NCBI RefSeq assembly: GCF_001553035.1
Contig: NZ_KQ959917.1
Coordinates: 1 to 48,286 of the forward strand
Reading direction: 5' to 3'
Length of the DNA stretch: 48,286 nt
Origin: Gemella haemolysans
GTDB lineage: Bacteria > Bacillota > Bacilli > Staphylococcales > Gemellaceae
In this document: positions 1-9,028 of the stretch, piece by piece
Layout of the letters: every line of letters starts with the position of its first letter
Numbering within the stretch: position 1 is the stretch's first letter
Notes under the pieces: model-generated
The model's database searches: none
What the model was told of the DNA's origin: nothing
What the model saw: only the letters and a program-made list of their open reading frames with translations
Made by a program: the position numbers and the translations under genes

Positions 1-2
1 AA

Positions 3-76
3 TGGAGCGGGTGATGAGAATCGAACTCACAACATCAGTTTGGAAGACTGAGGTTTTACCACTAAACTACACCCGC
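3..76 (-). tRNA. tRNA-Gly (anticodon UCC)
   Basis: Read on the minus strand it folds as a full cloverleaf. The acceptor stem GCGGGTG pairs with CACCCGC, followed by discriminator T and an encoded CCA end. The anticodon loop reads CTTCCAA, giving anticodon UCC, which reads GGA/GGG glycine codons. The length is 74 nt with CCA, typical for tRNA-Gly. The T arm contains GTTCGATTC. Confidence 0.96.
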
Positions 77-428
77 GTTATTTAATTTTTAATCTTAAAT
101 GTTTCTTCAACACTTAAATTATTTTATCATTTTTAGATGTCTTTGTCAAGAACTTTTTTTATTTTTTTAAAAGTTTTTTTTGAAGCAGCGCTTCGTTTTA
201 AGACTTTATTAGTTTAACATTATTGTTTTGTTTTGTCAAGAGTTATTTTTAAATTTCTTAACATTTCTTTTTAATTAATGTTTGATTGTTCGGCTTCTCT
301 ATCAGAAGACTTTTATTATTCTATCATCACTTATACATTATGTCAATAGAAAATGAAAAAAAAGTTTAGAAAATTTCATTTTTTCTATTTCTAAACTTTT
401 TCTTCTATAAAATAGTGTTTTTTATTTT
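77..428. other. Intergenic region between ccpA and tRNA-Gly
   Basis: Very AT-rich with long T runs. Apart from the ccpA terminator at 356-402 I see no gene, and no convincing promoter for the minus-strand tRNA. Confidence 0.6.
356..402 (-). terminator. Rho-independent terminator of ccpA
   Basis: Inverted repeat AAAAGTTTAGAAA (360-372) and TTTCTAAACTTTT (388-400), with A/T runs on both sides. It starts 27 nt past the ccpA stop on the minus strand. Confidence 0.7.
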
Positions 429-1469
429 TTATTTTGTTGTTTGTCTATGAACTATTCTATAAGGTAAATTCATCTCTTTTTCTTGAGCTTTTAATTCTGC
501 TAACTCTTCTTCATCAATTTCTTCACCTTTACGTTTTGCTTTTTCTATATCGATAATCTTAGTTAAGACACGCATAGAAACTGCACCTATATCAAAAATT
601 GGTTGGAATACAGATGAAATTTTTGGTCTTGTCATATTTATTAGTTTTGTATTTTCTAATGAAAGAATTTGTAAATCACCTGGGATACTCATTCCAAGAT
701 CTAGTGCTTGTTGCATAGTTGCTAAAGCTACTTCATCGAACATTGTAATTACAACTTCTGCTTCAATATTACTAACAGCTTTATATAGTTTATTACTTTC
801 TTTATATGTTCTATATCCATCAATTATATTTTGAGGTTTAAATTCAACTTTTGCTGATGCTAGGGCATCTTTGTAACCTTTGATTAATCTTTGAGTTTTT
901 TGACTTTCGTATTTATCTATTATTAATGAGATATTCTTAGTACCTTTTGATAAAAATTCTTTCGTAATATCATATGTTGCTTTTTCATAATCAATATTTA
1001 CTGAATAAAACTCAGAATCTGTTCCTAAATTCCCAGCTAGTACTACTGGTATTTGAATGTCTTGTAAATAATTTTTAGAACTATCTGATAATGAGTGTCC
1101 TAAATAGATGATTCCATCCACTTGTTTACTTACGAATGAAGCAAAAATATTTTTTTCGATTTCTTGATCATCACATGAATTTGCTAAAATGATATTGTAT
1201 TTATACATATTAGCTACTGATTCAATACCACTTACTATTTCTGCAGAAGATAAGTCTGCTATATCTGGTAATACTATACCGATTGTTGTTGTTTTCTTAC
1301 TAGCAAGTCCTCTGGCAACAGCGTTAGGTGTATATCTTAATTTCTTAATAACCTCTTGGACACGTAGTCTTGTATCTTCTTTTACATTAGGGTTATTGTT
1401 AACAACCCTAGATACAGTTGCCATCGATACTTTTGCTTCTTTTGCTACGTCATATATCGTTATTGTCAT
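429..1469 (-). CDS. ccpA: Catabolite control protein A (LacI family)
   Basis: Master regulator of carbon catabolite repression in Bacillota. It binds cre sites with HPr-Ser-P as co-repressor. The N-terminal helix-turn-helix starts TIYDVAKEAKVSMATVSRVV, close to CcpA of staphylococci and bacilli, and is followed by the hinge sequence PNAVARGLASKKT. The rest is a periplasmic-binding-like sensor domain. At 346 residues it is about ten longer than usual, because of a charged insertion near the C-terminus (residues about 310-335, rich in E and K). The start is an ATG with GAGGAGA just upstream. It is transcribed alone, between its own terminator and the ldh terminator. A weak cre-like site lies upstream at 1604-1619. 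The other cre-like sites in this window are candidate targets. Confidence 0.92.
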   Translation of the reverse strand: MTITIYDVAKEAKVSMATVSRVVNNNPNVKEDTRLRVQEVIKKLRYTPNAVARGLASKKTTTIGIVLPDIADLSSAEIVSGIESVANMYKYNIILANSCDDQEIEKNIFASFVSKQVDGIIYLGHSLSDSSKNYLQDIQIPVVLAGNLGTDSEFYSVNIDYEKATYDITKEFLSKGTKNISLIIDKYESQKTQRLIKGYKDALASAKVEFKPQNIIDGYRTYKESNKLYKAVSNIEAEVVITMFDEVALATMQQALDLGMSIPGDLQILSLENTKLINMTRPKISSVFQPIFDIGAVSMRVLTKIIDIEKAKRKGEEIDEEELAELKAQEKEMNLPYRIVHRQTTK

Positions 1470-1603
1470 AGTCTATCTCCTCTATTTTTTATTGTTTATT
1501 TATTTTGATAACTTTTAAAACCTTTTCATCCTTTTATATTGTAACAAATTTTTTAATATAAGTCTAGTACTTGAAAACAAAATTATTCATATTTTTTTAT
1601 TTT

Positions 1604-1619
1604 CAAAAAACGTTTACTT
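1604..1619. promoter_or_regulatory. cre-like site upstream of ccpA
   Basis: On the minus strand it reads AAGTAAACGTTTTTTG, matching about 11 of 14 positions of the cre consensus TGNAARCGNWWWCA. CcpA autoregulation is known in several Bacilli, but this match is weak. Confidence 0.3.
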
Positions 1620-1655
1620 ATTTATAAATATAGTATTTCCTTTACTTAAGTTTTA

Positions 1656-1685
1656 CAAAAAAAAGAAGAATTAAATTCTTCTTTA
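1656..1685 (-). terminator. Rho-independent terminator of ldh
   Basis: Inverted repeat AAAGAAGAAT / ATTCTTCTTT around 1672-1684. On the minus strand it is followed by a run of T, 45 nt past the ldh stop. Confidence 0.75.
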
Positions 1686-1729
1686 AATTAAAGATTTGAA
1701 TCTAATTCTTCTATAATTTTTTAATTGAA

Positions 1730-2683
1730 TTAAGCTTCTAAAGCTGCGTATGCTTTTTCTAAAGTTTCTTTTAGAACTTTAGCTGAATGTTGCATTTTAG
1801 CTGTTTCTTCTTCAGTTAAGTCTAATTCTACCACTTCACGAACACCTTCGCGTCCAACGATAGCTGGAGTTCCGATGTATAATCCGTCGATTCCGTAGTG
1901 TCCATCACAGTATCCACTTACTGCTAATTCCACGTTTTCGTCACGTAAGATAGCTTTTACGATTGTGAATAATGCAAGTCCGATTGCGTAGTAAGTAGCA
2001 CGTTTACGATTAATTACTTCGTATGCAGCACGCATAACTTTTTCTTCTACATCAGCGAAGTCTTCTTTAGTGTATTTAGAAGTTTCTAAGAATCTGTCGA
2101 ATTGTTTTCCGTAAACATTTACGTTACTCCATGCAGCAAGTTGAGTGTCTCCGTGTTCCCCAATGATATATCCACGAACACTGCTTGGTGCTAATCCTAA
2201 TTTTTCTCCTAAGATGTAACGGAATCTTGAAGAGTCAAGAGTAGTTCCTGATCCAACGATTTTGTTTCTTGGGAATCCAGTGAATTTTTGTAAAGCGTTA
2301 GTTAATACGTCTACTGGGTTAGATGCGATAACGATAACTCCATCAAATCCTGAAGCTACGATTTGCTCAGACATATCTTTAACTACTTTCATGTTTTTGT
2401 CAACTAAGTCAAGACGAGTTTCACCTGGTTTTTGTGGAAGACCTCCAGCGATTACGATTACGTCTGCATCAGCACATTGTTCGTATCCACCTGAAGTTAC
2501 TTTAATAGGTGGTACTAAAGCTCCACCGTGGTTAAGGTCCATTGCTTCACCTTCTGCTTTTTCAGCGAAGAAGTCAATTAATCCTAGTTCTTCACAAAGT
2601 CCGCTTGAATATAATTGATAAGCAAAGCTCATCCCTACCATTCCTGCTCCTATTAAAACAACTTTTCTATTTTTCGCTTTCAT
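1730..2683 (-). CDS. ldh: L-lactate dehydrogenase
   Basis: Reduces pyruvate to L-lactate with NADH, the main fermentation end step. It has 317 residues, the usual length. The Rossmann motif GAGMVG is at residues 12-17. The substrate-loop arginine is R90 in GETRLDL. The D150-SSR pair and the catalytic histidine H177 in GEHGD follow. The open frame extends 26 codons further upstream, but the start at 2683 is chosen because ATG there follows GGAGG at 8 nt spacing, and the Rossmann fold begins eight residues later. It is monocistronic with its own terminator. A cre-like site at 2934-2947 lies far upstream and could mediate CcpA control. Confidence 0.96.
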   Translation of the reverse strand: MKAKNRKVVLIGAGMVGMSFAYQLYSSGLCEELGLIDFFAEKAEGEAMDLNHGGALVPPIKVTSGGYEQCADADVIVIAGGLPQKPGETRLDLVDKNMKVVKDMSEQIVASGFDGVIVIASNPVDVLTNALQKFTGFPRNKIVGSGTTLDSSRFRYILGEKLGLAPSSVRGYIIGEHGDTQLAAWSNVNVYGKQFDRFLETSKYTKEDFADVEEKVMRAAYEVINRKRATYYAIGLALFTIVKAILRDENVELAVSGYCDGHYGIDGLYIGTPAIVGREGVREVVELDLTEEETAKMQHSAKVLKETLEKAYAALEA

Positions 2684-3191
2684 AAGAAAACCTCCATATA
2701 TTATATATAATTTTAGATATTTTAAAGTAATTATTTTTACTATTTTATATTTATGAAACAAAATACTATAATATTTAAATTAAAGTATAAATATCTCATT
2801 TCCTCTAGAATTATATCATATTATTGTAAAAAAAGAAAGTGTTTTTATTACTTTAAATTATACAATCTTGTTATTAATCTAAACAAATTTTCATATATTT
2901 TTTACAATTTATTATGTATTATTTCAATATTAGTTAAAACGTTTTCTTATTTTATTCTTAATTTTTACTTATAACTAATATTATAAGATAATTTTTCAAT
3001 TTTATTTTAATTTTTTTTTAAGCACCTTAATTTTTTATTAAAATTCTTATTCTTGTACTATTATTTTTCTCTAAACTGTATTTATAATAGATTAACATAT
3101 TATATATTATATCAATTACTTCTTCTTTCTGTATTATTCATATACTTATTTTTGTTTCTTTAAACTTTTCTTTATGAAAACTTGATATTAT
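2684..3191. other. ldh upstream region
   Basis: About 500 bases of extremely AT-rich DNA. A possible ldh -10 hexamer (TATAAT on the minus strand, 2811-2816) would give a leader of about 120 nt. A plus-strand open frame at 2753-2974 is low-complexity (Y, F, I, K, L) with no ribosome site, and is not believed to be a gene. Confidence 0.45.
2934..2947. promoter_or_regulatory. cre-like site upstream of ldh
   Basis: TTAAAACGTTTTCT matches 12 of 14 cre consensus positions, centred on the palindrome AAAACGTTTT. It lies about 250 nt upstream of the ldh start. Confidence 0.4.
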
Positions 3192-3247
3192 AAAAAAGGA
3201 GTAACTAATCTATACTATTTTCAGAGAAATAGCTAGTTAGTTACTCT
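3192..3247 (-). terminator. Rho-independent terminator of the MFS gene
   Basis: Arms GGAGTAACTAA (3198-3208) and TTAGTTACTC (3237-3246). On the minus strand the hairpin is followed by six T residues. Confidence 0.8.
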
Positions 3248-3253
3248 TATTTA

Positions 3254-4444
3254 TTATTTTTCTATAATATTTCCTTTTGAACTACAGTGAATTAATGTCA
3301 CTAGTAATACAGCTGACGTCGCTATTAATACATATAGCGCTTTATTCCAATCAGAGATATCTCTGATATATCCTAATAATGGTGGGAATATTGCCGCTAA
3401 CAAGTATCCCCCTGATTGTGCTAAACCTGAGATATCTGCCGCTTCACTTTCATTTCTTGATTTAGCTGAGAATAGATACATAACATATGAGAATGATCCT
3501 CCTCCAGCTAACGCGAAGATAACTATAAATGTTAGCATTAATACGAAGTTTCCACTTGTCGAAAGCATTCCAACAAGTGACACGATATATCCAATCGTAA
3601 TTACTGTAGGAATAATTAATTTATTATGTAATTTATCAGCTAAAATCGGTACTATAAAAGTAGATGGAAATTGAGCGAATTGACTAATTGATAATAATAG
3701 TCCTGCTGTTTCAGGTGAGAAATCTTTACTAATCATAATTTCAGCAAACCATGAAACACTACAATAGAATAATGCAGATTGTAATCCCATACTCAACATA
3801 ATCGTCCACATTTTAGAATGTTTAAAGTATCCATGGACTTTTTCATGAGTATCTTTAACATCACTTACTACGTTATTTTTTGACATAGCTGCGTAGATAA
3901 AGATATTGATAATCGCAATAACAATCCAAATATTAACCGCAAGTCCAGTTGAGAATTTCTCTCCACCTATATTTGTACTTAATAGTGGATAACTTACCCC
4001 AGCAGCAAACGCAGCCCCTACATTCATAACAACTGCATAAAAACCAGTCATAACTCCTAGTTTTTCTGGGTAGTATTTCTTAACTAATCCTGGTAATAAT
4101 ACATTACCTACTGTTATTCCTACTCCTACGATAAATGTCGTAAGGAAGAATACATAAGTATTAATGTAAAATCTAAAACCTAAACCTACAGTTATAATAA
4201 CTGCAGCTAATAATATCGTCTTTTCTAAGCCTACTTTATTTGATAATTTTGCTACCATTGGACTGAATATTGCAAATGCAATTAATGGTATTGTTGTGAT
4301 AAATCCAGCAACCGTGTTGTTAATATCTAAGATAGACTTTAATGGTCCAACGATTGCTCCTACTGCTGTAATAGGTGTTCTAAGAATAAGTCCTAAAAAG
4401 ATAACACCTAATAAAATTAATATGCTAGTTTTTTTCTTTGTCAT
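3254..4444 (-). CDS. MFS transporter, CynX/NimT (YycB-like) family
   Basis: A 396-residue integral membrane protein with about 12 hydrophobic segments and no signal peptide beyond the first helix. The N-terminus, with LRTPITAVGAIVGPL after the first helix and a short loop, is the pattern of the cyanate/2-nitroimidazole transporter branch of the major facilitator superfamily. The substrate cannot be told from the sequence. ATG start with TAGGAGGA upstream. It is transcribed alone in the leading-strand direction away from dnaN, from which it is separated by two copies of the dispersed element. Recognition of the family is firm; any named substrate would be a guess. Confidence 0.8.
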   Translation of the reverse strand: MTKKKTSILILLGVIFLGLILRTPITAVGAIVGPLKSILDINNTVAGFITTIPLIAFAIFSPMVAKLSNKVGLEKTILLAAVIITVGLGFRFYINTYVFFLTTFIVGVGITVGNVLLPGLVKKYYPEKLGVMTGFYAVVMNVGAAFAAGVSYPLLSTNIGGEKFSTGLAVNIWIVIAIINIFIYAAMSKNNVVSDVKDTHEKVHGYFKHSKMWTIMLSMGLQSALFYCSVSWFAEIMISKDFSPETAGLLLSISQFAQFPSTFIVPILADKLHNKLIIPTVITIGYIVSLVGMLSTSGNFVLMLTFIVIFALAGGGSFSYVMYLFSAKSRNESEAADISGLAQSGGYLLAAIFPPLLGYIRDISDWNKALYVLIATSAVLLVTLIHCSSKGNIIEK

Positions 4445-4469
4445 TGTTCCTCCTAAATTTAACCTTGAA

Positions 4470-4556
4470 AAGGGAGTAACTCAAAAATACTGATTTTATA
4501 TAAATCATATTTACAAAGTCACCCCCGTATAGTTAATAGATATTCTAAAAATTATT
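4470..4556 (+). repeat. Truncated copy of the dispersed palindromic element
   Basis: Starts GGGAGTAACTCAAAAA and follows the first half of the element, with divergence, to the position where the second hairpin would begin. It abuts the complete copy 1, so the two lie in tandem. Confidence 0.65.
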
Positions 4557-4731
4557 GGGAGTGACTCAAAAATCATAATTTCGTAGAAATCGATTTTGTC
4601 GAGCCATCCCCGCACAGTTTATTAGATATCTAAAAAGCTTTTCTAAAGCGCATTTAGATATCAATAAACCACTGCGTCTATGAGTTTTCTTGTAAACTTT
4701 TTTTTAAATTTAGTACTTTTGGGTCATCCCC
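4557..4731 (+). repeat. Dispersed palindromic element, copy 1
   Basis: Complete copy of about 175 bp. It begins GGGAGTGACTCAAAA and ends TTTTGGGTCATCCCC, so its ends form an imperfect terminal inverted repeat (12 of 15). Inside are a nested hairpin (AAATC / GATTT arms) and a second strong hairpin built on TTAGATATCTAAA / TTTAGATATC. It lies between the MFS gene and the 3' end of dnaN. Confidence 0.85.
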
Positions 4732-4812
4732 TTATCTATAAACCATTACGTTTTAAATTTAATAATTGATTTTACGGATCTTTTTATTTCAATCCGCTTA
4801 CCCTATTTATTA

Positions 4813-5952
4813 TTAGTAAGTTCTTACTGGTAAAATTAATTCAATAATTTCTCTGTGGTAATCACTTGGTTGAATAATAAACGCTGTTAGCTCACCTGAG
4901 AACTTAACGATAATTTCTTCCGCAGCAACCGCAGATACCGCGTCTTTTAGATATTTGCCAGATACAGAAATTTCGAATTTTTCATCTTCTAATGTAGAAG
5001 AAACTTTTAATTCCTCTACAGCACTTCCTAACTCTTTAGACTGAGAAGAAACTTCTAATAGATTATCAGTTACTACTAATTTAATAATATCATCTTTATC
5101 TTCTCTACTCATTAATGCAACCCTATCAACTGCACTAAAGAATTCTCTACTGTTCGCTACGAATGTACATTCAAAAACAGTAGGAATAAGTTTATTAGTA
5201 TTTGGATAGTTTCCGCTAATTAATAATACTGTATAAACTACATTTTGGTAGTAAAGAACTATTCTATTATTTTCATAGAAGATTTCTACTTGATCTTTTC
5301 CATTTTCAATCATTCTTTGGAAGTAAGTCAGAGCTTTTCTAGGAATAATTAAGTTAAACTCTTTATTACTATCTTCATCATTTAGTGTAACTTGTCTTCT
5401 ACTTAGACGATATGAGTCAGTTGCAGTAGCTGTTAAGATTTTGTTACTTAATGAGAAGTTAACCCCCTCAAGAATAGGTCTTTGATCGTTAGGTGCAGTA
5501 CAGAATACTGTTTCTTTAATAATATCATTAAAAACATTAGCTTCTAATTTAAGACTGTTTTCTTTAGAGATAACTGGGAATTCTGGATAATCATTTGCAT
5601 CATATCCTTTTACGTTAAATTCACTTTTACCTGATTTAACTAAAATATTGTTACCAATTGTTTCTATCTCTATTAAATCTGTTGGTGCTTTTCTAATTAT
5701 TTCTATAAAATTACGAGAAGGTAATACTACTTGTCCTTCGTCTTCTATAGTAATAACTTCTTTATCATCTTCGTAACTATCTACAGAATATTCTACAGAT
5801 ACTAAAGAATCACTTGCTTTTAATATAAGTTTATCTTTTTCTAATTCTATTTTAATTCCTTTTAGAATTTCAAAAAGAGAATTAGGGGCAATAACTCTTG
5901 ATACGTGATTTAAACCATCAAGAAAATTTGATTTAGTTATAGTAAATTTCAT
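4813..5952 (-). CDS. dnaN: DNA polymerase III sliding clamp (beta subunit)
   Basis: Forms the ring-shaped dimer that tethers the replicative polymerase to DNA. It has 379 residues, the usual length, with three repeated clamp domains. The N-terminal MKFTITKSNFLDGLNHVSRVI and the C-terminal HREIIELILPVRTY (the conserved LPVR end) are diagnostic. ATG start with AAGGAG upstream. It follows dnaA in the same direction after 157 bases, the standard dnaA-dnaN arrangement, and may share its promoter. recF and gyrB, which often follow, are absent; an MFS gene comes next. Confidence 0.97.
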   Translation of the reverse strand: MKFTITKSNFLDGLNHVSRVIAPNSLFEILKGIKIELEKDKLILKASDSLVSVEYSVDSYEDDKEVITIEDEGQVVLPSRNFIEIIRKAPTDLIEIETIGNNILVKSGKSEFNVKGYDANDYPEFPVISKENSLKLEANVFNDIIKETVFCTAPNDQRPILEGVNFSLSNKILTATATDSYRLSRRQVTLNDEDSNKEFNLIIPRKALTYFQRMIENGKDQVEIFYENNRIVLYYQNVVYTVLLISGNYPNTNKLIPTVFECTFVANSREFFSAVDRVALMSREDKDDIIKLVVTDNLLEVSSQSKELGSAVEELKVSSTLEDEKFEISVSGKYLKDAVSAVAAEEIIVKFSGELTAFIIQPSDYHREIIELILPVRTY

Positions 5953-6012
5953 TTTTTCTCCTTATATATAATATATATTTAATAAAATAATAATAATAAG
6001 GCCTGTAAAAAC

Positions 6013-6074
6013 TGTGGAAAACTAAAGAATACTCAAAAATAATGAATTTTTCCTTGTTAATAACTTGTGAAAAA
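6013..6074. other. DnaA-box-like sites between dnaA and dnaN
   Basis: TGTGGAAAA (6013-6021) and TGTGAAAAA (6066-6074) are one or two bases from the box complement TGTGGATAA. A second box cluster between dnaA and dnaN exists in some Bacilli origins. Two imperfect matches in AT-rich DNA are only suggestive. Confidence 0.35.
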
Positions 6075-6109
6075 ACATAGTAATATCTTTAGTAGATTTT
6101 AACAGCCTC

Positions 6110-7594
6110 TTATATTTTTCCTAAACGTTCTTTTATTACTTCTATATCTTCAAAAATCTCAGGATTTTCATCTTTACTTAGTTTTGCTATTTTATTGAAT
6201 GAATAAAGAATAGAAGTATGATCTTTATTAAAACAATCACCTATAGAAGGAAATGATAATGTAGTAAGTTCCCTACATAAGTAGATAGCTATATTTCTAA
6301 CCTGTACGACTTCTTTTTTACGAGAAGATGAAAGAATATCATCAACCTTGATTTTATAGAAGTCTGCACAAACATTAATAATGTTGTCAGGTGAGATATT
6401 TTTTCTAGGTGAAGTTTTCGCGCTTTTTAGTATTTCCTCGGCAATACTAAGTGAAGGTTGTTCATGTTTAGAAGTTGCTGTGAACTTAATACGTTTAAGA
6501 ACACCTTCAAGCTCTCTTATATTAGATGATACATTACTAGAAATATAAGTAAGTGTCTCTTCATCTAGTTTAATATCGAACTGTTCACATTTGAATTTAA
6601 TAATGGCCATACGTGTTTCGAAGTCAGGTGGTGTAATGTCCGCAGTTATCCCCTGACTGAATCTAGTAACTAATCTATCTTCCAAATCATTAAGTTGAGA
6701 TGGAGAGCGATCACTAATAAGGACGATTTGTTTCTGATTCATTTGAAGCTCGTTAAATGTATGGAAAAATGCATTTTGTGTTTCAGTTTTACCTGATAAG
6801 AATTGAATATCATCGATTAAAAGAGCATCAACATCGCGATATTTTCTTCTAAAGTCTTCATCTGCATTAGTATAGTTGTTTTTATCTTTCATCGGTTTAA
6901 TAGAAGCAAGAAATTCATTTAAAAACTTCTCAGATGAAATACATTCAATTTTAAAATCAGGAAAATTAGCTTCCATTTCATTACCAATAGCGTGAAGTAA
7001 GTGAGTTTTTCCTAATCCAACTCCTCCGTAAATAAATAGAGGGTTATAGATACCACCAGGAGAAACTGCAACATTCCATGCTATATTATGTGTAAAAGCA
7101 TTACCTTCCCCTACTACGAAATTTTCAAAAGTGTAGTTTTTATTAAGCGTAGGATTCTTTTTACTCGCTGTAATATTTTTATTAGGGACAGGATGTTTAT
7201 AATCTTCTAGAGGAAAAGTTTGTTTTTGGTAAAAATGTTGAGCCCCAGAAGGTTTATCACCTTGAAGAAAGTTCTGTCTAATTAGATTTTCAGCTGCTGG
7301 CTTCTCATCAACAACATGAGGTGTAATTAGAGGAATATCAGTGTCAAGGGAAGTATAGTCTATATTAAAATCAAATCCAGTATTTTTCTTTAGTATTTCT
7401 TTTAATTTTTGATCATAAGCACCTTGAATAAATTGAGAAATAAGAGCTTCTTTACTAGTAATAACTATTGATTTTTTCATAAAATCGACGTTATCTATAG
7501 AAGCACCAGAAAACCAAGTATCAAATACATGAGGATCAACGGTACTCTTTAGTTCACGAAGAATTATTTCCCATAAGAAATTAGAATTACTCAA
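6110..7594 (-). CDS. dnaA: Chromosomal replication initiator protein DnaA
   Basis: Binds DnaA boxes at oriC, melts the duplex and loads the helicase. It has 494 residues against about 450 in relatives; the extra length is in the variable linker (about residues 90-150). Domain I begins NFLWEIILRELKS. Walker A GGVGLGKTH is at 190-198 and Walker B LLIDDIQ at 258-264. The C-terminal DNA-binding signature DHTSILYS is at 458-465. The start is a TTG at 7592-7594, preceded by AGGAGG at 7 nt spacing, with no better ATG nearby. A TTG start may lower expression. The box cluster immediately upstream would allow autoregulation. Confidence 0.97.
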   Translation of the reverse strand: MSNSNFLWEIILRELKSTVDPHVFDTWFSGASIDNVDFMKKSIVITSKEALISQFIQGAYDQKLKEILKKNTGFDFNIDYTSLDTDIPLITPHVVDEKPAAENLIRQNFLQGDKPSGAQHFYQKQTFPLEDYKHPVPNKNITASKKNPTLNKNYTFENFVVGEGNAFTHNIAWNVAVSPGGIYNPLFIYGGVGLGKTHLLHAIGNEMEANFPDFKIECISSEKFLNEFLASIKPMKDKNNYTNADEDFRRKYRDVDALLIDDIQFLSGKTETQNAFFHTFNELQMNQKQIVLISDRSPSQLNDLEDRLVTRFSQGITADITPPDFETRMAIIKFKCEQFDIKLDEETLTYISSNVSSNIRELEGVLKRIKFTATSKHEQPSLSIAEEILKSAKTSPRKNISPDNIINVCADFYKIKVDDILSSSRKKEVVQVRNIAIYLCRELTTLSFPSIGDCFNKDHTSILYSFNKIAKLSKDENPEIFEDIEVIKERLGKI

Positions 7595-8108
7595 TGAAAT
7601 ACCTCCTTAAAAAAATATATAAATAATTATAACATAGATTGTTAATAAAATAAAATATAAGTTATTCACAAGTTGTTAACAGAAGTTATTAACTATGTGA
7701 AAAAAAGATTAGAAAAAAGTTGTGAATATGTTAAAAAGAAAAAAAATAAAATAAATAATCAAGATAATTTAAAAGGTTATTAACACCTTTTATGATTGAT
7801 ATAAATATACTGAAAGAGTTTTTCACACACAATTAACAGCTGTGAATAACTTTTAAATGTGAAATTGTGAATAACTTTATAAATCTGTTAAAAACTTAAG
7901 AAAAAAGAAAATATTTTCTATATGTTAATAAAGTTATTCACAAAGATATGTGGATAACTTATAATAAATTGTGAAAAAATCTTCAAAAGAGATACTTAAA
8001 TATTTTCTTATACTGTAAAATAAAAATTAACAGCTTATTAACAATATTATCTATTAGTACATGGAGTATTATTTTTATCTATAATGAAAGAAATAAGAAT
8101 TTTAATCG
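7595..8108. other. Origin of replication (oriC) with DnaA-box cluster
   Basis: Non-coding, very AT-rich stretch upstream of dnaA. Boxes seen: TTATTCACA at 7662-7670 and 7934-7942; TGTGAATAA (reverse) at 7841-7849 and 7866-7874; TGTGGATAA (reverse, the perfect TTATCCACA box) at 7949-7957; and a weaker TGTGAATAT at 7721-7729. Several further TGTGAAA-type half matches occur. A/T-only runs around 7740-7780 could serve as the unwinding element. The position between dnaA-dnaN and rpmH-rnpA, and the switch in coding strand, support oriC. Confidence 0.88.
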
Positions 8109-8281
8109 GTGTTTATCCAAAAGTTCTAAAATTCTTAAAAGTTCATAAAAAAACTCATAGACGCAGTAATTTATTGATATCTAAATTCGCTTTATAAAAG
8201 CTTTTTAGATATCTAATAAACTGTGCGGGGATGACTCGACAAAATCGATTTCTACGAAATCACGATTTTTGAGTCACTCCC
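8109..8281 (-). repeat. Dispersed palindromic element, copy 2 (inside the origin region)
   Basis: Inverted relative to copy 1. It carries CTCATAGACGCAGT, the GATATCTAAA / TTTAGATATC hairpin and the nested GACTCGACAAAATCGATTT / GAGTCACTCCC hairpin. The left terminal repeat is degenerate (TTTATCCAAAAG). It lies between the DnaA boxes and the rpmH promoter. Confidence 0.82.
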
Positions 8282-8338
8282 ATTTTATCGCATATTTGCG
8301 CCTGTCTAGATTTTTTTTAGAAAAAATGAGGTTTTTAC

Positions 8339-8367
8339 TTGATAAATTATTTTAGATATGTTAAACT
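8339..8367 (+). promoter_or_regulatory. Promoter of rpmH
   Basis: TTGATA (8339-8344), 17-bp spacer, TAAACT (8362-8367). The rpmH start is 55 bases downstream. Confidence 0.6.
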
Positions 8368-8421
8368 AATTCAGTTATTACATCTATCTAAGTAAAGAAA
8401 AGAAAACTCGAGGAGGACAAA

Positions 8422-8556
8422 ATGAAACGTACGTATCAACCAAATAAAAGAAAACATTCAAAAGTACACGGATTTAGAGCTAGAATGAGCACTAAAAACG
8501 GAAGAAATGTATTAGCAAGACGTAGAGCTAAAGGAAGAAAAGTTCTTTCAGCTTAA
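8422..8556 (+). CDS. rpmH: 50S ribosomal protein L34
   Basis: A 44-residue basic protein of the large ribosomal subunit. It begins [22 protein letters not shown] and ends with an arginine/lysine-rich tail ([12 protein letters not shown]), matching L34 along its whole length. ATG with AGGAGG 6-7 nt upstream. It stands opposite dnaA across oriC, upstream of rnpA, the standard bacterial layout, and is followed by a strong terminator, so rnpA is probably transcribed partly from its own promoter. Confidence 0.97.
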   Translation: MKRTYQPNKRKHSKVHGFRARMSTKNGRNVLARRRAKGRKVLSA

Positions 8557-8566
8557 TGTTTGCACT

Positions 8567-8597
8567 GAGGGTATCGCGAAAGTGGTACCCTTTTTTT
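8567..8597 (+). terminator. Terminator after rpmH
   Basis: GGGTATCGCGAAAGTGGTACCC forms a short GC-rich hairpin followed by seven T residues. Confidence 0.85.
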
Positions 8598-8681
8598 ATT
8601 AGACAGTCCTAAAAAATAAGAAAGATAGTTGTAAAAAGTTAAATAAACTGTTAAAATATTAGTGTTAAGAAAGGTTTTAAA

Positions 8682-9026
8682 ATGAAAAAAGAATATAGAG
8701 TAAAAAGAAGTCAAGATTTTGATAATATTATTAGAAAAAAACAATCTTTTGCGAATAGACAGTTTGTTATTTATTATCAAAAAAATAATTTAGACCATAT
8801 GCGTTTGGGGATTTCTGTTAGTAAAAAATTAGGAAAAGCCTTTGAACGTAATAAAATAAAAAGATACATACGAGAAACTTTTAAAACAAGAAAAGAACTT
8901 GTTAAAAACTATGATATTATAGTGATAGTAAGACCAGGTGCTAAAGATATGCCATTCTTAGAGTTCGGCAGCAGCATCGATCATGTTTTAAAAAGATCAA
9001 AACTTATGAAAGCGAAGAGGAGTTAA
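8682..9026 (+). CDS. rnpA: Ribonuclease P protein component
   Basis: Protein cofactor of RNase P, which trims the 5' leader from pre-tRNA. It has 114 residues, the usual size. The family signature RLGISVSKKLGKAFERNKIKR (about residues 44-64) contains the RNxxKR core that contacts the RNA. ATG start preceded by AAGAAAGG. It follows rpmH and lies two bases upstream of jag, so the two are probably co-translated; the jag ribosome site is inside the rnpA 3' end. The yidC/spoIIIJ gene that normally separates them is missing here. Confidence 0.95.
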   Translation: MKKEYRVKRSQDFDNIIRKKQSFANRQFVIYYQKNNLDHMRLGISVSKKLGKAFERNKIKRYIRETFKTRKELVKNYDIIVIVRPGAKDMPFLEFGSSIDHVLKRSKLMKAKRS

Positions 9027-9028
9027 GA

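Noticed and set aside
2753-2974. Plus-strand open frame upstream of ldh
   Set aside because: Low-complexity I/F/Y/L/K composition from AT-rich DNA, no ribosome site, and antisense to the ldh upstream region.
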